Positions 11,440 through 26,400 of a DNA stretch of 64,000 nt are shown here, in pieces. This stretch comes from Trichobilharzia regenti (Eukaryota; Platyhelminthes; Trematoda; Strigeidida; Schistosomatidae): positions 46,225,459 to 46,289,458 of the forward strand of contig OX235265.1 in assembly GCA_944472135.2 (NCBI GenBank), read 5' to 3'. Numbering within the stretch: the stretch's first letter is position 1; every line of letters starts with the position of its first letter. The translations under genes were made by a program, and so were the position numbers. The notes below the pieces were generated by a model, which searched no databases, was not told the origin of the DNA, and worked only from the letters and a program-made list of their open reading frames with translations.

Positions 11440-14400
11440 TGTGCTTATATCCACGATCAATTAGGTGAATTGGTTTATTCACATAGGTATAAGAAATAAA
11501 CATGTGCCTGTGCACACCTTAGTTGTTTATTTTATTACTTTTAGTTCATGTGCTTTGTTTGTTTCTTTTTCTGGCAAATTATTTTCATGCTTTATTATTA
11601 TTATTATTCTTCAATTAGCCTACATCAAGACGATCTAGTTTGGTAAGGTATTTGTGTACAGTGTGGAAAGGAAAAAACGATAAGCGGTGTAAAGTTTTAT
11701 TAAAGCTAACATAAGCAAGCCTTTTGTTAATTTCAAGACTTTTAATCTATATGCCTTTGCTGTCGGTTGAGATTATCTTAATTTATATATTTTTTAATTA
11801 GTCAAAGACAGCTCAACAACAATAATTTGAGAAAGTTAAAATGGATGACTTTCCTTTGCGTTCCCGAGTGGAACATGGGACTTCAAGCTTCAAGCTTTGA
11901 AGTTTCAGTAGCAATTGTGTTATTCTTTTGAGAAGTAGGGTTGCTAACCTTACGCTCAATCTCCCTCTCTTTCTCCGGGTTTAATACCAGCTAAGCGAGA
12001 TTTTAATAGTGCGTCAACTGGGAATGGAACCCTGAACCTTGCTTGTGTAGTTGGTTCGCGTGCCCATTCTGACCCTGAACCATCGATACACACTTTTATG
12101 ATTGATTGACACTAAATGAATATTTCTTTTTCAAAAGAGCAAATTAGAAGTAGTCGCTCCATTGTACTGTGATTAGAGTTTAAGTATGATTAAGTAAACT
12201 GACACACATATCTGAGTAATGTTCTATATTGATTCACCATTCATTTATTAGGCATGATTTATAATTAATAGATATATAAGTATTCAAGTATTGGTTTGTA
12301 GGGATTTGGTTGATTAGTTACATGATTTCATCATGAGCTGACATTGGCTAGAGAACCTTTGGGAAACCTGCAGAGAGTACTGGACAGCTGTTTCGTCCTA
12401 GTTTGGGACTCCTCATCAGTACGCACACATTGGGGTTCGAAACCAGAACCTTCTGGTTACAAGGCGAGCTAGCTCGTAGACCATTAAACCACTGGGACCC
12501 GATACAATGGCCCATAAATTCTAACCTGCCAATTCACGATATAGCGCAACCGCTAGCCAATGTCTTCGACGAGTATTTGTCCTCACACCTGACCTGCTTC
12601 ACCCTACTGGTCACGACTTCTCACTGGAACCCCAGGTAACTACCTACCTGAATAGGGCCAGTCGCCAGTGAGCATCTAATTGATATTCAAGTATTAGTTT
12701 GCAGGTTAAGTTAGATGTATAAGTTATTTATAATTGTGTTTTCAACCAAATGAGTCATGCTGCCAAATCCTATTCCATATACGTCTTATGACTTACGGGC
12801 ATTATTGCTAGAAGTCATATGCCAGATATAGCTGATTGGCCATTTGACATCGCCGCTGACATGATGCACCTCTACCTCTACCATTTGTACTGTTTTTGTG
12901 TGACTGAGAAAACTATGAAAATCCAAAATATTAATACTACTGCTTCAAATTCGAGGCAATGGAATTCAGGATGTTCGGGTTCGATTTTGGGCCGACGCAC
13001 TCCTATATCTCGCTTAACCAAGTAGTAAACCTGGGAAAGAGGGGTTTGACCATGAGGCTAGCAACCATATTTCGTGAAAGTAAAAAAACATCACTGCTAC
13101 CGAAACTCCAAAGTTTGAAGCTCCACATTCTACTTAAAACTGAAGGGATGAAAAAGAATGGTTTAAAGTTGTTTAGAAGATGTCAACATTATCACTAGCA
13201 TGGGCCAACATAAAAAAAATAAAATGGATGATTGTAAAAGAGATACTGTAGGAACATTAAGAATTTATGAAAACCTATTTTTTTTGTCAGTCCAATACCT
13301 TCTGACTTGAACGTAGAACTTAAGGTTTCAAGAATTGAAGTCTCAGTTACCATTGTTCTGCTTCTTATGGGGGGATGTTTTAGCCCTACACCCCATCTTC
13401 AGTCTTTTGAGGACTTACTCTGAACTGGTACATCGACCGCGAATCGAACCCAAAAACTAGTTAGCGAGCATTTTGCCACTGAATCACTGATGCACCCTTT
13501 GTGTGACACGTTTAAATAAATTAGTTTGCCCAGTGTTCATTGTTCCCTAAATTGAAGTCAGAATGTGGTGAGAGCTGCCTGGAAACCAAAATAATAGACA
13601 ACAGTTTACGTAAACGTTTACTCCCCGAATCGGGGTCATGAGAAAAAAAACAATAACAAAGCTTAACCGCTAATAATAACGCTAATGATAATGCACATAA
13701 CAATATACATAAATATTTCTTGACTTTTTCAATAAACGATCTGATGCCTGGACCTTGTCTTCTGTTCTTACAAGAATGCTGAAGTCTACTTCTGACAAAT
13801 CAAGGCTCCATGACTAAGTAATACACAGAAGTTCTTACTCCCATGTTAGCCAAATATTGAGTGTCAGAATATGACATGAGTAGTTTAATATCTTACATAT
13901 GTATCCTGGTCGTTTCTGCTCTAATACTTTATGTTCTCTTACTGAACAGTATTCACCTTTTGTATTTCACTAATGATATTTTGCTTATTTGTAATACTAA
14001 CCGATCATTGTTACTAACAGTCTTTTGTAATTCTCTTAATTATATCTACACTTTCAAAGCACAATACCTCGAAATCTACTCTGTAGTGGATTTCCACCAA
14101 CTATATTTTGTGCAGACTGTCTTCTTAACTGATTATCAATTTCATACAAATGGTATCTTTTCTTTCTGGTGTGGTTTTTGTTTTATAATTATTTGAATTT
14201 GTATGTGATAAATTTACTAATACCTTAGTTTACTAAACCTTTTTATGGTTTAAGTGATAAATGGAAGTCGGCTGCATGAATCAACAGTTACTGCAGAACT
14301 GTTGCAGTTCACTCGACCTCATCATCTTGTATTTCATTCTTAGTGACTATTCAGGACGTCGGTGGCACAGCAGTTAGGATGCTTGCCGACCATGCATATG

Positions 14401-17400
14401 GTCCGGAGTTCGATCCCCAGCCGACGTCCATCTGCTATCAATGGTCTCGACCTTCTAAATTTGAACTACCGATATCTCATGCGGAAAATTCCATACTTGT
14501 ACCAAAATACAATGTGGAATGAAGCTATTATTATTATTGTTCCCTTGGGTTCCTAGTGGAACATAGGGCTTCAACTTCACTTCTCCACTTGCTTCCTCCT
14601 TCTTCTGCTGTACTTTTCACCTCCATCCATGTTAGCCCATACTCTTTCAACTCCTCTTCACACCATCTCCTCCATGTCACTCTTGCACTGACGTCCCACT
14701 CGCCGCTTCCCTTTCGGCCTGGTTCCACTCGAGCAATGGCCTGACGCGCGCGCGATGTTACCCAGTGGCCTCCTCAACGAGTGAGTGTCCAATCCATCTC
14801 CACTTTCTCCTGCATATTTGTTGGTTGGCGATTGGTTCTTGTTTTGTTTGTTCCCTGACATAGTTTCTTGTTGGTGATTCTTTCCGGCTCGGCCATCTGA
14901 TCTCCAGTATAGATCCAGCGAAGGCAGTTGTTGGTTGATGAAGGTCTGCAACAGGCTGTTGGAAATATTCTTTGTGACCATCCAAGTTTCTGATCCGTAT
15001 AGAAGAACTGACTGACTTGACGTTTGTTTTGAAAATCCGACGGGATTTTGTTGTTGATGCTGGCTGAGTGACGAAGATTTCCAGATTGGTTTCAGGTTGA
15101 TGAATGTGTTTCTCACCTTCCCGATTCTCGCTCAATTTGACATCCTCGTCCATTCCGACTTCCTGTAGTTGAGACAATGCTCCCTAGATAAGTGAGTGAA
15201 TGAAGTAACCTCTTTCAAATCCCTCCCGTTGATGGTGATTGACGCTGGATGTTGCTGCTGCATTTGTTGTTGTTGATTGGTTGGTTGGTTATCTTCATAA
15301 CCTCCGTCTTGTCTATGTTCACCTGGAGTCCTGTCTTTGTTGCTTCTTCGATCAGTTTGTTGTTTTTCGCTTGTAAGTCTTCGATTTTGTGTGACATTAA
15401 ACACAAATCATTCGCGAAATCCAGTGTGTCTTACATTGGAAACCATGTCTATAATATAAAATATAGATTAATCATCTCACAGTATAGCGTATTTAAAAAT
15501 GAATGAAATAAATGACACAAACAGGTTTTTTTAAAAACAAATTTTATGGTTCTGCCAGAATTATCAATCCTTCAGGGGTTCAGATTCCTTGTTGATAATG
15601 TTCAAGCTTTCGGGATTTCATCTTGTGAATGCCTATATAAATAAAGATGTGCAAGGTAATTTGGAAACTGAATTGACACCATGAATTGCAGCAACTGAAA
15701 CATGTATCAGCCTCATTCAACAGTTACATGACGATGCTAATATGCCAACTGGTTCATAACGGGGAGCTTGGCAAAGCCTTTGAAGTAAAGGCTGGAGTAA
15801 GACAAGGCAGTCTATCATCACCGACGATTCTTTTTAGTTATATTAGACTGAGCTATGCGACAGACCGTGAGGAGAGACAGGACAGACATACACTGGAGGG
15901 AAAAAAAGACCCTAGAATATATGGACATTCGTCGATGATTTATGTCTAATTTCGCAGAAGCTTGAAGATCTACAAGCGAAAAACCAACAAGTTAGCGGAA
16001 GAGGCAATGAAGACAGGACTTCAAGTGAACATCAATAAAACAGAAGTGATTACGATACCTAATCACGACAACAACAAGAACGAACTAGCACCAATAGGAG
16101 AAGTGTGAAGGAAGCACGGTTGAAGATGTCAAAGGTAAGGTCGGAAAGGCAATACACAGGTCTTCATTACTTTGAAATCAGTGTGGGAATCTGTCGAACT
16201 CTGCATAAGTAACAAGATCCGAATTTCCAATGCCATTGTCAAGTCAGTCAGTGATTCCATATGGTTCACAGAATTGACGCACTATCAAAAGCATCTCAGA
16301 CACACTGTAGACTTCCATCAATACCTACCTACTTGGCTCCATACTGAAGATCAAATGGCTGACCAGAAAGGCAAGCAACAAGGAACTCCAACAGCCAACT
16401 GCCCAAAAACCTATCGCCCAATAAATATGTAGAGGGACGTAGATATGGATTAGACGTGCACTGAGAAGCCTTCGAGTAAAATATGAATGGGAAGCGAAAG
16501 ATGCGTTTTTTGTCCGAGGATGACATGGATGAGGTCGTGTAAGTTTAAGATGAAAGATTATGAGCAGTCGAGGAGCCACCTAAGAAGAGATTGCTGTGAA
16601 GCCTAATTTTCTACTAGTAACCCGTAGGAGTAGTAATTGTTATACAATAAGGTCTAAGATTACTTTAAATTGTTGTTAAGCTTTACTTTTTCTTTTATTA
16701 TTATTATTGTATCCTTTAGTTCCTAGAGGAACATAGGGCTTCAGCTGCGCACCTCCATTGACTTCGGTTTTCTGACAACTTTTTCACCCTGCTCCAGGTC
16801 TGTCCACATGCTTTCATCTCCTCCTCGCATGACCTCCTCCAAGTCACCCTTGGACGACCAACTCGCCGCCTCCCTTTCGGGTTCCACTCGAGGGCTTGTC
16901 TAGTGATGTCACTTGATGGTTTCCTCAGCGTATGGCCAATCCATCTCCATTTCTTTCTGCCTATTTGTTTCACAATCGGTTCCTGATTGGTTCGCTCCCA
17001 GAGATCCCTGTTGCTGATCTTTTCTGGCCATCTGATCTTGAGTATTGAGCGGAGACAGTTGTTAATGAAGGTTTGAAGTTTGTTTGAGATGCTCTTTATG
17101 ACTCGCCAAGTCTCTGATCCGTATAGTAGCACTGACTTCACATTGGAGTTGAAAATCCGGATCTTATTTTTGATGCTGATTGCTGTTGACCTCCACACAG
17201 ATTTGAGAGTAATGAAAGCTTGTCTTGCTTTTCCGATTCTGGCTTTGATGTCCTCGTCAGTTCCGCCTGTAGTTGAGACGATGCTTCCCAGGTAGGTGAA
17301 GGAGGTTGTTTCTTTCAGGTTCTTCCCATTTATGCTTATTGTGGTCTGTTGTTGTTGTTGCTGTTGATGTTGGCTAGGAATCTTCATCATCTCTGTTTTA

Positions 17401-20400
17401 TCTATGTTCACGTGAAGTCCTATCTTTGATGCTTCTTCTGCCAACTTGTTACTTTTCACTTGCATATCTTCCAGTTTATGGGAAATCAGACATATATCAT
17501 CGGCGAAATCCAGATCCTCCAAGTCTTTTGTGTCAGTCCATTTTATGCCTGTTCCCTCGTTGGTTGCCGTTGTCTGTCGCATTATCCAATCAATTGCAAT
17601 CAGGAAGATCATTGGTGATAGTAGACAGCCTTGCCTCACTCCCGTCCTCACTTCGAAGGCTTCCGTAAGTTTCCCGTTGTGGATTACTTGGCATGCAGCA
17701 TTGTCGTATAACTGTTGGATGAGGTGTATAATTGTCGATGGGACCCCGTAGTAGCGAAGTAGTTTCCAAATGACCTCTCGATCGACGCTGTCGAAGGCCT
17801 TTTCAAAGTCGATGAAGTTGAGATAGAGAGGTGACTGCCATTCCAAGCTTTGTTCAATGATGATCCGTAGAGTGGCGATTTGATCAATACATGATTTGTT
17901 TCTCCTGAATCCAGCCTGTTCCGGACGAAGTTTTTCATCTAGGGCTTGTTTGATTCTCTCCAGGATGATGCGACTTAGTATCTTGCTTGGAATGGACAGA
18001 AGCATAATTCCACGCCAGTTTTTACATTGACTTAAGTCTCCTTTCTTTGGAAGTTTGAATAAGTAACTGTTCTTCCAATCCTCGGGTACTTTGCCCTCTT
18101 TCCACACCTTCTCCAGTAGTGGTGTCATCAAGTCCGCTGTTGTCTCTGGGTCTATTTTCAAAGCCTCTGCTGGGATTCCATCTGGTCCCGGTGTTTTCCC
18201 ACCTCTTTGGTGATTGACTTTCCATTGTCGTCCTTTATTGGCTTAATCTATGTCGAACGTTTGCCCGAAAGGTTCCTAGTTGTTTGGTAGAGTGTGGCGA
18301 GGTCTCCTTTGCCTGCAGCTTGTTCTGCTTCGTTTGCCATGGTTTCATAATATTTTCTTTTGTCTTCCCTGGCACTCTTCTTCACTCTTTTGTTCAGTGT
18401 ATTGTAGCTTCAGTTTTTGGTGCCCTTGAATATATTTAAATAAACAACATGTTTAACGCAACCACCTAGAGTACCAATCTATTCTGTCATCTCATGTTTT
18501 GCTAAATTACAAAAGGTACATCTGCTTTTCTTCTCAGTGGTAAATTTTTGCACTCACTATTGGAGTTTTTTTTTGTGGTGCTTTGAAGTGTAGCACCATG
18601 AACTAATAAAGTGTTGTGCAAGGTTCGGCACTAATCCTTCAGTCATATGACTTGACGTCTCACTGTAGGCGTTGTTTTGAGCACTAATTCCTTTTGAAGC
18701 AGCGGTTATCAAACCATCACTTTCCATACTTTTACTCATTTTTTCTTCACTTTTATAGCTTCCACCAACTGGATCTAATCCAGACCTTGTACGAAGTAGT
18801 CCAACTCCAACATCAACAGCTTTGAAACCTGAAACTGCTTCTGCAAAAAATGAAAGCTCTTCTAGTAAGCCTGCTGAGGATAAACCTGTTGCAGCAGATG
18901 TTATAAAGTCCAGTGACATAATGAGTAAATCTTACACACAAATTTCAAAATCGGATATTCCGAATCGTAAGATAAGTGAGAGTAAACTCCCCACTTCTAC
19001 TATCCCTACTACTGGTATTAAAATGCCAACAAATCCTTCAGAAATCCCACAGACAGCTGCACTTAGAGATGTAAAAGCGGCTGCACAGAAGTTGGATTCT
19101 GAAAATACATCAAGTAAACCTAAAGATACATCTCAAAAATTACCAAAAACATCTGTATCAGCAGCTACTCCAAGTGGTACTGGTAAGTACTCCCCAGACA
19201 CAGAGTTGGAATTGTCAAATCTACGTGCTGAAGTAATCACCTTTCATGAACAAATTGATGCTTTAAAAGCTAAACGGGAAGAAGATAAAAATAAAGTACA
19301 AGAATTAGAACGTGTTAAAATTCAACTATCACAAGTCGAAGAGAATCGACGTCTAATGCGAGAACAAGCAGCTGAATTACAACGTGAAATTGCTCAATTA
19401 AAAACAGTAGGTTTTCTTACTTATATTGGTTTTAACAATTTTGTTGGGTTGGTGAACTGTAGTTGACGCTTAAATTATTCTTTTGAAGTCATTATCACTA
19501 CGGTTTTTAAAAAATTTGGAGCTTCCGTACATAAATCATAGAATTGTATCAACGAAGAGTTTGTGAACTCTCTTAGCTGATTAACTGTAAGGAGATAATA
19601 TATTCTCAATTGATGGCGATAACTAATCAAAATCGATTTATAACCTGAAAATGACCCTATATGGAGTGAGCTATTGATGATGCCGCATGAAGTTATTGAC
19701 TGCTGACACTCGAGTTTTGACTGTTCCCAGTTCCAGTTTAAAACAAAATGGTTCTCAGTTATAGAACCACAAATAGCCACTGCACTTTATTTTCGTACTA
19801 TTTTGCATCCACAACCCTTGTTAATAATAGATTTAGAACAACACATTTAAGCGAACAATATTGTTTTCAATTAGATCTCATCAGGCTTAACTCTAATATA
19901 TATAAGTTTACAAATAAAAATTCAAATATCAACCAATCATGGTGTTTTGTCTATAGGATAATACGATGGTGAATATAAATTGTGAAATTAGTCATAATAG
20001 TGGTAATGATAATATTAATAATAGTAATAACAATAATAATGGTCTTATTAATAATAAGGATGAAAAAATGAGGCAATCTGTGATAACACGAATGATGAAA
20101 AACAGTATGATTAAACAAACAACAGGTGGAAGTAGTCGATAAAGGCTAGTAAAACAAATGAACCGATTACGTAATGTTAGGTTGTAAGGGAAGGAAATGA
20201 AGCACGTTTATAATGAAGATAAGATTAAGGGATGATAAGAAAGGGGTTGGAAATATAAATAAGGGGTAGTGTAGAAGTCTTTAGTTGTTTATGTCTTATT
20301 AGGCCACGGGAGGGATAATGGCTGTACGAACTTCTTTTGAATGCACAGTTTAGGTTTAATAGTTCGAATGCCTATCGCCTCAGCTGTGTGCAGTAGACGA

Positions 20401-23400
20401 ATACGAAGTCTATTAGAAAGATTCGGTGGGATACGATGAATTACTTTGAAGGCTTTCGTTTTATCGACTATATGACCACTATCAATTAGATGTGACAGAA
20501 TTGAGCTACGGATTGTTTTTGTCTGTCCTTTGCCAAACCACGATGGGGGATGTTCACTAACACGTTGGCTAAGCTGTCTAGTAGTACGCCCAATATAACT
20601 GTCACCGCAGGTGCAGTTGAATTGATAAATACACATAGATGTGGCAAAACTGTCAAGCTTATCCTTCGTTTGCGTCCCAATCATTCGTCGGCTAGAGAAT
20701 GACAAACATAGGTGTGCTGCGTAAAATGTTCTACGTATACTCCTTGAAAGTCTTTGGAATAGGATCTCACTAGATAAGTCACCATTAAATTGTAACTTAA
20801 TAAATAGAGGTCTCTTATGTGCAGTCACAGTCTCAGGTTTTTTTCTCTGATGGTTTCATATGTTTCTTTATGAAACTATTCGGATAACCCATCTCCGTCA
20901 AGGAATCGTGAATATATTCAAATTCCTTTTGTAAGAGGTCCTCCGTACATATCTTCCTTGCCTCTGCTTGCGAGACATTTTACAAGATTCTTTTTATATT
21001 TAATGGGCACGTAACTAAGGAAGTGTGTGTATTGCCCTGTGAATGTTCTTTTTTTTCCTACTTCCTTAGTTACGTGCCCATTAAATATAAAAGGAATCTT
21101 GTAAAATGTCTCGCAAGCAGAGGCAAGGAAGATATGTACGGAGGACCTCTTACAAAAGGAATTTGAATATATTCACGATTCCTTGACGGAGATGGGTTAT
21201 CCGAATAGTTTCATAAAGAAACATATGAAACCATCAGAGAAAAAACCTGAGACTGTGACTGCACATAAGAGACCTCTATTTATTAAGTTACAATTTAATG
21301 GTGACTTATCTAGTGAGATTCTATTCCAAAGACTTTCAAGGAGTATACGTAGAACATTTTACGCAGCACACCTATGTTTGTCATTCTCTAGCCGACGAAT
21401 GATTGGGACGCAAACGAAGGATAAGCTTGACAGTTTTGCCACATCTATGTGTATTTATCAATTCAACTGCACCTGCGGTGACAGTTATATTGGGCGTACT
21501 ACTAGACAGCTTAGCCAACGTGTTAGTGAACATCGAAGCCATGAAAGGAAGTAATCGCTTTAAAAGTAATAACTTCTCCTGAGTGTAATAATCTCATAAG
21601 TGTTGCACTAATCTCTTCTGCTAATGATTGCAGGAGTTGAAAAGCAGACTTAGCTCATTGATTTGAACACTTGACTTTTGACCAGTGGGGGCCCCGGGTT
21701 CGAGTCCCACTATGCCTACCTAGGTCGGGTAACTTGGGAAGTATCAGTAGCTCCCTACACAATAAGTGTGACTTATTGTCCCTGAAATATGAAACACATG
21801 TTCCAAGAACTTAGTTCAAACATTAGATTCTAACCGTTTGGTTCAATAATAACATTCCCACCTTGTAACTCAATGATCCTGAGCTCATTGCTTCATGCTT
21901 CAGGCATGTGTTTGTATTGGTAAAAAGCTTCAAGCTAGGAAATACTAGCTGTGTTAGCTCTCCTTAGTTTCTAAATATATCTCTGGCTATTTCGCATTGA
22001 AAATATGGTTCAATAATGTGTTTATTAATAATCTTTATTAAGGAAAAAGCTGAAGTCAAAGAAGCATTTGATCGTTATCGTGAAGAAGTATCTGAAATGG
22101 TTGAAAATATAGAAATGGCTACTTTGGATAAAGAAATGGCAGAAGAAAAACTAGAGTCATTGACTGCAGAAATTGAATTACTTAAGGAACAAGTAGAAGA
22201 GCTAACTCTAGAGAATCAAATCTTGAAAGAAGAATCTGAAGAAAAAGGTTAGTAGTAATGATTTAAGTTATTTCAAGGTTGTTTTAAAATTGTTTCTATT
22301 GTATATGTTATTATTATTATTATTCACCAGGGTTCCAAGGTCACCAGGGGAGATGATTAATAAACTCGTGGAAAAATCTAAAAGCTCACTTCAAATTGAA
22401 GTATTTTTTATTTATTTAAACGCATAAAAACTTGATACAATTCGGCACCAAGAAGGATGCGCCACACAATAATAATAAAACAACATAGACCAAAAGAAAA
22501 AAAGAAAGAAGAGAAAAAATATATATAAGTAGAAAACGGATAAAGAACTTCATCTGGAAGGAAAACAGTCATGCTTAACAAGTTCAAACAGTATTCGTTA
22601 GCTATCATGGAGAAGGGAAGAAAGAAGGAAATTGCAACACGTGTAATAGCACGCGATAAGTTTCATTGATTGTTTGTTGCTTCATTCAATTGATTGTGTG
22701 AGGGCTGAGATACTGCGCGGGCGCCCAGACCGAAGCAGGTGGTTTTATTAAGGGACCACCCCCCGAACCTTTGACTTGGAGTCTAATCCTCAAGGCAGCG
22801 GAGCAGCGTCAGGAGCTGCATTCCCATGGATCCCGGTGACCCATATGGGTTCATACGCCATTTGACCCGATTGGATACTGGAGCCCATGTACCCCATGGT
22901 AACTGCTTTTAGTTTAACCGCTATCTAAACAACCTTCCTGACATGGTAGGACCTGTATGGACAGTGCCCCAGTCAGTTTAGCATGTTGGGTCATTACGGT
23001 ATTCAAGCCCGACCACCATGACAAGGTAGCAGTTATTGACCGGGAAAGCGCTGAAGATGTCGCCTAGTAGGGCGATGAAAGCTTCGCAAATTAACCATCC
23101 AGCTCAGAGAACACAACCACATGAAAATCATCCACCTGAGCTACAAATCTTCTCCATCATATCTAAATCCCATGATATGGAATTATACTCTGCCATAGTG
23201 CCGAAATCCTGTTCCTACATCAAGGGCAACTGTTTTTTCTTCTCCAGAAATTCGCCGACATTTTTCTCTTACTCAAGGAAATAAATTACCAGACATCGCG
23301 TTCGTAGTTACGTATCGTATTCTACATTATTATCTCCTCTCTCTCTCTCTCTGTCTTGTGGAAAATACCAGGTGGAGTAGCAGTCGGTGTTGAAGGTGGT

Positions 23401-26400
23401 CCAACTCCCTTACAGTTTAAAAATCTTGAACAACAAAATGAACGAATGAAAGAAGCACTGGTCAAGCTACGTGATTTAGTTAATCAAGATAAATCGGAAA
23501 TTTCAGCTTTAACTAAACAGGTAAATTCTTGCCTAATAATTTTATGTATGATGCATTGAGAAAAAGAAACTCTATGAACGTAAAGGTGTAATTTTAATGT
23601 TCCTGCGTTCTTTTAGCTGGGTGATTTTAAAACTGTGAAACTGTCATGTTCTTTCCAGACCAGCATCTTCAGCACAAGCTTTATTATCAAAGCGCATTGG
23701 TTGCAGAGTTCGAGTCTGAGTGGAACATCATCATAGGTACATCCAGATGATGAATCCCAAATAGGATGAAATGCTCATCATGCATTCCTCCGTTAGTCAC
23801 TGTTATCATAAATAAGGTTGTTCAAACTTATGAGGTAGGTAGTGAATGTACTCAACTTACCATCAATTCAATATTTCTAAACTTAATCAAGTCTACTTTT
23901 TGGAAACACTAAACAGGCTACTAAATGTTATAAATATTAATGGAGTTGTATAGCTGAGTATTGTGAATTCTTCGCATATTGGCTTTAACTGTGTTGTAAA
24001 TTTTTTTTATTCTTCTAACTCTTCTTTTGACACCAACTCACTCCTAGAAAATATCAAAGTTTACAGTTGGTAACTGTGGTAACTATTTGTCTGAGTGGGA
24101 AAATATAGCCTAAAAGTGAATAGTCGAGCAAATGGAAATGATAAATAATGTGATAAGAGTTATTTACCTCTGTTGTTTCATGATTTTTATGAAACTCGAA
24201 ATGTTATGGGGCCAGTCGAAATCTGTGACCTAAAGTTCAATTCGAAAATAAGCAAAGCAATGTCATAATGCATATTGTCTTAATTTTAGTGACTAAGTCA
24301 AGGACACCCGTAGTAGAGTCTATGAAAATATGTATATTAGTAAGGCATTTCGAGAGGGATAGATCAGCTGCGATTCTTTGGTTGTATTTGGCACATTCAA
24401 CCGCCATTTATCTCTGATTTATTGCTATTTCCCATCATATCTGTAACGGTCAGTTAGATGAGTTCACTCTTATTGCTTTCTTTAAACTAGATGACTAATG
24501 GTAGCGGTAAGGTTTTCACTATCACAATGAACTATACAGTCAGAAAATAGAAGCTTTTTGGTGGTTGGTGACTAACAATGGAATCCAGGATGCCAATTTC
24601 GCCCTATTTGTGACTCGTCAGCCGGATTCACCTGCATTCCTCAGTGAGTGGTGATGTTCCCACCGATGTTCAAAAGCACAGTGCCCATAGTTTCAAACGC
24701 CAAAGCGTTATCCACTAGACCTCTTGGACCACCTCTTGTGTAATGGGTCATATTAATTATTGAATTGAATTTTAGATTTTCCCATCGATTGATTTTACCG
24801 AAGTGCTGCTAGGTACTATCCACCAATTAACCTGTGATCACATGCCAAGACATCGTCCAAGCATCTGCTTAAGAAGCCGACATGTCAACCTGAGACCGAG
24901 TACTTTGATCCAGTCAGTCGATGGGAAAAATCTAAAATTGAATTAAAATCAGAAAATAGCTTTAGAAGGAAGGATTGGTAAATGCATTAAAGAACAGAAT
25001 TCTAGGTTGTATATTCAATCAACTGACTGTTGATAGTAAAGAAGATGACAATCAACTTTTTGTGGAAGGCAATTTCACACATAACCATTCTTCTGCTGTC
25101 GATCATTTTGGTATCCAGTTTTTAATTATCAGGCTAAACATCAAGTTTAACAGCGTTGTACATCATTAATGATGGGACAAGAAATTCTAATAAGTGATCA
25201 CTTTAAATTTTTCAGTTATACATATCAGTATCGTAAGGTGCATATTATATTACTGATGGATCCAGTGCTTAATTCCCAAACTTGTACAAATTGAACCGTT
25301 CGACCTGTACCCAACCGATTGACCACTTCACTTATTTGGGTGGGAAAGTGGTATCAGCCCCAGCGGGTTGATCTCAGACGAAATCTCTGTAAGGATACAA
25401 AATGCCCGTTTAGCATATACCAGTTTACTCCATCTCTGGTTTAGGGGGTGTGATATCTGACTGTCTACCAAAGAGCGTGTGTACTGTTCAGCAGTTCGCT
25501 CTGTCCTCCTTTTATGGCAGTGAAGGAGATATCATTATCGAAAATGGAAGACACAAAAAGCCAGGCTAGCTGTCTTTGATCAGAGGTGTCTGCATTCTAT
25601 ATCCCGTATTAGGTGGTATAATATATTTATTCTTTTGTGTTCCCAGTGGAACATAGGACTTGAAGTTACAGACTTAAAGTTTCGTTAGCAATGGTATTTA
25701 CTTTTACGGGATGGGGTTACTAGTCTCATGCCCAACCTTCCCTCCTTACCCGCCTTATTACTGGTTTAGTGAGGTAAAGTAATGCGTTGACTGGGGATCG
25801 AACCCCGAACCACCTTCATGGTTGGCGAGAGTTCTACCACTGTACCACCGACGCAGAATCAGTAATATTGAGGTTAGGTATCAATCGAGTGCCAGGTAAG
25901 AAAGGGAAATCAATCGACAAGGTTGTGAAGTTACATCGATTGAGATGGTTAGAACATGTGTTATACATGCCTTCCTAGTCGTCGCCTTCCTCGACGAGCA
26001 ATTTTGGTTGACATAGGACTGATCAGGTTGGGAAAGTTTTAGCTGGTGGTGGTCTAACGGAAATATTGTTTCATCAGTCAATGAAATCCACAACAGTTAG
26101 TTAAAGCCAGACACGCTTGGAGATGTAGACTTTCTGACTGGCTGAATGGTTGGGGTCATCAGGATTGTAGAAACCAATGAAGACTGGAGATAATTAGTAG
26201 TATGGCTCAAAAGCCTCGTTCTCAATAGCTGATGCAGATGCATCCACTCCTTGTGAGTCATAATATCCAATAAAACTATATTTTTCTTCCATATTACCAT
26301 TCTTTTTGCCTCATATTTGTGTTTATTATCTCTCTTTGCTCTCCTGCTTTGTGTGCTACATGGAGAAAGAGTGGCAACTGGAACTGCTGCATATGTGTGC

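Noticed and set aside
13861..14196. 111-codon hydrophobic ORF as a membrane protein gene
   Set aside because: AT-rich, full of Ile/Leu/Phe/Tyr as expected by chance from T-rich DNA, with no splice context or motif.
18557..18919. Minus-strand ORF of 120 codons
   Set aside because: Antisense shadow of the start of DCTN1 exon 7.
19182..19406. Alternative end of exon 7 at the gtaagt site
   Set aside because: It would leave one base over against an exon 8 that starts in phase 0; the coiled-coil frame continues past it.
21640..21720. tRNA gene around a strong B box
   Set aside because: No acceptor stem or anticodon arm can be paired; it behaves as the head of SINE-3.
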